A stretch of DNA of 64,000 nt from Allosphingosinicella indica (GTDB lineage Bacteria; Pseudomonadota; Alphaproteobacteria; Sphingomonadales; Sphingomonadaceae): NCBI RefSeq assembly GCF_900177405.1, contig NZ_LT840185.1, forward strand, positions 1,107,501 to 1,171,500, given 5' to 3'. A model generated the notes under the pieces. That model did not search any database, had not been told where the DNA came from, and saw nothing but the letters and a program-made list of their open reading frames with translations. Each line of letters starts with the position of its first letter. The first letter of the stretch is position 1. Made by a program: the position numbers and the translations under genes. Of the stretch, positions 62,117-64,000 are shown piece after piece.

Positions 62117-62551
62117 ATGCTTGCCGAGCTTGCCGTGTCGACCTTCATGGTGCTGCTCACCGTCGCGATCCACGGCGCCGGGCTTTACGCGCTGGGCCGC
62201 TTACTGCGGCTCGAGCGGGACGCGGTGGACTGGGCGAGCATGCATCCGATGTCGCCGCGCGGCTTTGCGCTCACCTTCGCTTTGGTGTTCGGGCTGTTCG
62301 CGCTGCACGGCACCGAAATCTGGCTTTACGCCTTCGCCTTCCACGCGCTCGATGCCGTGCCGGACCTTCGCACCGGCGTCTATTTCTCGACCATCACCTA
62401 CGCGACGATCGGCTATAGCGACGCGCCGATCGCGGAAGGCTGGAAGCTGGTTGCGGCGATCGAGGGGATCAACGGGGTGCTGCTGATCGGCTGGTCGACC
62501 GCCTTCTTCGTGACGATCATGACGCGGATGGGCCCGCATCGTCGCTCCTGA
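62117..62551 (+). CDS. Two-helix potassium channel family protein
   Basis: 144 residues. Three hydrophobic segments (about 5-28, 50-72, 115-138) with a pore loop TTITYATIGYSDAPI-like sequence; the filter TIGYS is at 97-101, close to the canonical TVGYG. It matches the Ion_trans_2 type of small K+ channel without a regulatory C-terminus. Probably tetrameric. Lies between the repeat protein and a phospholipid gene. Confidence 0.82.
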   Translation: MLAELAVSTFMVLLTVAIHGAGLYALGRLLRLERDAVDWASMHPMSPRGFALTFALVFGLFALHGTEIWLYAFAFHALDAVPDLRTGVYFSTITYATIGYSDAPIAEGWKLVAAIEGINGVLLIGWSTAFFVTIMTRMGPHRRS

Positions 62552-62591
62552 GCCACTGGACTTGCCGCGCGCGGCTCCGCATGAGGCGGTG

Positions 62592-63752
62592 ATGTCGGAC
62601 GCGAAGCCCAAGCTTACCGCCGAGGTGGAAGGTAACCGCCTCACCCTGCTTCCCGACGGGCCGGAGCGGCTCGAGGCGCTGATCGCGCTGATCGACGGCG
62701 CCGAGCGGACGCTGCGCCTGCTCTACTACATCTTCGATCCCGACGAATCCGGCCGCCGCGTGCGCGATGCGATCGTCCGCGCGGTCGATCGCGGGGTCAC
62801 CGTCTGGCTGCTGGTGGACGGCTTCGGCACCAAGGAAGGGTCCGACGGTTTCTTCAAGCCGCTCGCCGACGGCCAATGCCATTTCTGCCGCTTCGTACCG
62901 CGCTTTGGCCGGCGCTATCTGCTGCGCAACCACCAGAAGCTGGCGCTCGCCGACGAGAAGGTCGTGCTGGTCGGCGGCTTCAACGTCGGCGACGATTATT
63001 TCGGCACGGTCGAAGAGGGCGCGTGGCGCGACATCGGGCTCTGCGTCGCGGGCGACGGCGTCGCCTGCCTCGCCGATTATTTCGACTCGCTGTTCGAATG
63101 GGCGCACGATCCCAAATCGCGGATCCGATCGCTCCGGCGGATGCTCAAGAGCCACAGCAAGCAGATGGGGCGCATCCACTGGCTGTTCGGCGGCCCGACG
63201 CGGCGGCTGAGCCCATGGGCGAAGGCGGTGCTGCGCGACATGCGGGGCGCCAAGCGGATGGACATGATCGCCGCATATTTCGCGCCGAGCCGCGCGCTGC
63301 TCCGCCGCATCTACGGCGTCGCGCGGCGGGGTCAGTCGCGCGTGGTCACGGCGGCAAAATCGGACAACACCGCCACCATCGGCGCGGCGCGCTACACCTA
63401 TTGGCGGATGCTCAAACGCGGCGTCGAGGTATACGAATATGAGGCGACCAAGCTGCACAGCAAGCTGATCATCGCCGACGACGTGGTCCATATCGGATCG
63501 GCCAATTTCGACATGCGCAGCCTCTATCTCAATCTCGAGATGATGCTGCGCGTCGAGGATGCCGGCTTCGCCGAGCAGATGCGCGGCTTTTTCGCGCACG
63601 AGCTGGAAGGATCGCGCCGCATCACACTGGAGGCGCATATGGCGCAGCGCACCATCTACAACCGCTTCAAATGGTGGGTCGCGCACTTCATCGTGGCGGT
63701 GATGGATTACAACGTCTCGCGCCGGCTCAATTTCGGGCTCGACGGCCGCTAG
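62592..63752 (+). CDS. cls: Phospholipase D / cardiolipin synthase family protein
   Basis: 386 residues from ATG 62592. Two HKD motifs: H114-K116-D121 (NHQKLALAD) and H289-K291-D296 (LHSKLIIAD), and GGFNVGDDYFG. No N-terminal transmembrane helices as in ClsA, so closer to ClsB/ClsC-like cytosolic or peripheral enzymes. It joins or hydrolyses phosphatidyl groups. Alternative start at 62562 adds ten residues. Its end overlaps the Crp-like gene. Confidence 0.88.
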   Translation: MSDAKPKLTAEVEGNRLTLLPDGPERLEALIALIDGAERTLRLLYYIFDPDESGRRVRDAIVRAVDRGVTVWLLVDGFGTKEGSDGFFKPLADGQCHFCRFVPRFGRRYLLRNHQKLALADEKVVLVGGFNVGDDYFGTVEEGAWRDIGLCVAGDGVACLADYFDSLFEWAHDPKSRIRSLRRMLKSHSKQMGRIHWLFGGPTRRLSPWAKAVLRDMRGAKRMDMIAAYFAPSRALLRRIYGVARRGQSRVVTAAKSDNTATIGAARYTYWRMLKRGVEVYEYEATKLHSKLIIADDVVHIGSANFDMRSLYLNLEMMLRVEDAGFAEQMRGFFAHELEGSRRITLEAHMAQRTIYNRFKWWVAHFIVAVMDYNVSRRLNFGLDGR

Positions 63753-64000
63753 ATCGGGCGGCGCCCGATGTAGAGATAGCCGGGATCGAACTCGGCGACT
63801 TGCCGCAGGCCGGGCTGGTCGTGAATCGTGACCTCGCCGCTGCGGAAGGTGGCGAGGCCCCGGTCGCGCAGCGTCCGCAGCGTGCGGTTGACGTGGACGG
63901 AGGTGAGGCCGGTCGCATCGGCGACGTCGCTCTGCGTCAGCGGCAGGCGGTAGCGCCCGCCTTCGGCCAGGCCGACCACCTGGAGCCGCGCTTCCAGCTC
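63749..64000 (-). CDS. Crp/Fnr-family transcriptional regulator, C-terminal part (partial)
   Basis: Only about 83 residues are in the window; the gene continues beyond base 64000. The sequence has the Crp helix-turn-helix: LTQSDVADATGLTSVHVNRTLRTLRDRGL, with recognition helix VHVNRTLRTL and wing FRSGEVTIHD. The effector domain is outside the window, so the signal sensed cannot be told. Convergent with cls. Confidence 0.9.
   Translation of the reverse strand, partial: ELEARLQVVGLAEGGRYRLPLTQSDVADATGLTSVHVNRTLRTLRDRGLATFRSGEVTIHDQPGLRQVAEFDPGYLYIGRRPI

Noticed and set aside
1-64000. CRISPR arrays, insertion sequences or prophage genes
   Set aside because: The repeats seen are short inverted GC-rich elements at varied spacing, not regularly spaced direct repeats; no transposase, recombinase or phage gene was found among plausible reading frames.

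Overview
The window looks like a chromosomal segment of a high-GC alphaproteobacterium, most likely a member of the Sphingomonadales. The evidence is the hemE / PpsR / maf / coaE / dnaQ and hemE / hemJ / rho / mnmE / mnmG / rsmG / parA / parB gene order known from alphaproteobacterial replication origins, sphingomonad-type accessory families (MmcB, DUF1491, TorF-type porin, long HPF) and the many short GC-rich palindromic (REP-like) repeats between and inside genes. It is core chromosome: no prophage, transposase, integrase or CRISPR array is visible.

Layout. 1-3.3 kb: end of ftsK, lolA, xthA, ribA (+). 3.3-13.8 kb: mostly minus-strand housekeeping genes (HAD phosphatase, yggS, ygjP-type protease, SCO1, mmcB, sleB, ptsN, hpf, dnaQ, coaE, maf, PpsR-type kinase). 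13.8-14.12 kb: a 313-bp gap that I interpret as the chromosomal origin, with DnaA-box-like sites, six GANTC sites and an AT-rich segment. 14.1-23.6 kb: an unbroken plus-strand block (hemE, hemJ, rho, terC-like, mnmE, mnmG, rsmG, parA, parB) with two full parS palindromes. Genes point away from the 14-kb gap on both sides, as expected around an origin.

23.6-31.5 kb: holA, lptE, leuS, a DUF3576 lipoprotein, a small beta-barrel protein and a class A penicillin-binding protein. 31.6-37.8 kb: Rieske oxygenase, APC permease, tRNA-Leu(GAG), phosphofructokinase, MATE exporter, a DUF3426 protein. 37.9-43.2 kb: ftsE-ftsX-ydcF-plsC operon and parC. 43.2-44.8 kb: a DUF4349 lipoprotein and a TorF-type porin.

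44.8-48.0 kb: phhA-metX-metB-like operon, preceded by what looks like a complete ribosome-mediated attenuator: promoter, possibly leaderless leader peptide with three consecutive Tyr codons, antiterminator and intrinsic terminator. Phenylalanine hydroxylase makes tyrosine, so the logic is coherent. This is the most novel-looking element. 48.0-52.8 kb: amidohydrolase, beta-hydroxyacid dehydrogenase, threonine dehydratase, Bpt aminoacyl-transferase. 52.8-56.8 kb: the Anbu (proteasome-like) / transglutaminase / alpha-E / ATP-grasp operon. 56.9-64 kb: a Cys-containing orphan, a PEBP protein, dctA, a secreted nuclease, peroxiredoxin, a repeat-type exported protein, a small K+ channel, a phospholipase D/cardiolipin synthase and the start-less end of a Crp/Fnr regulator.

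Two genes (the PpsR kinase gene and ftsE) have no ATG, GTG or TTG at the 5' end that family conservation demands; each has a strong Shine-Dalgarno sequence placed before an in-frame CTG. All family assignments are from reading the protein sequences and memory of the families; no search was run.
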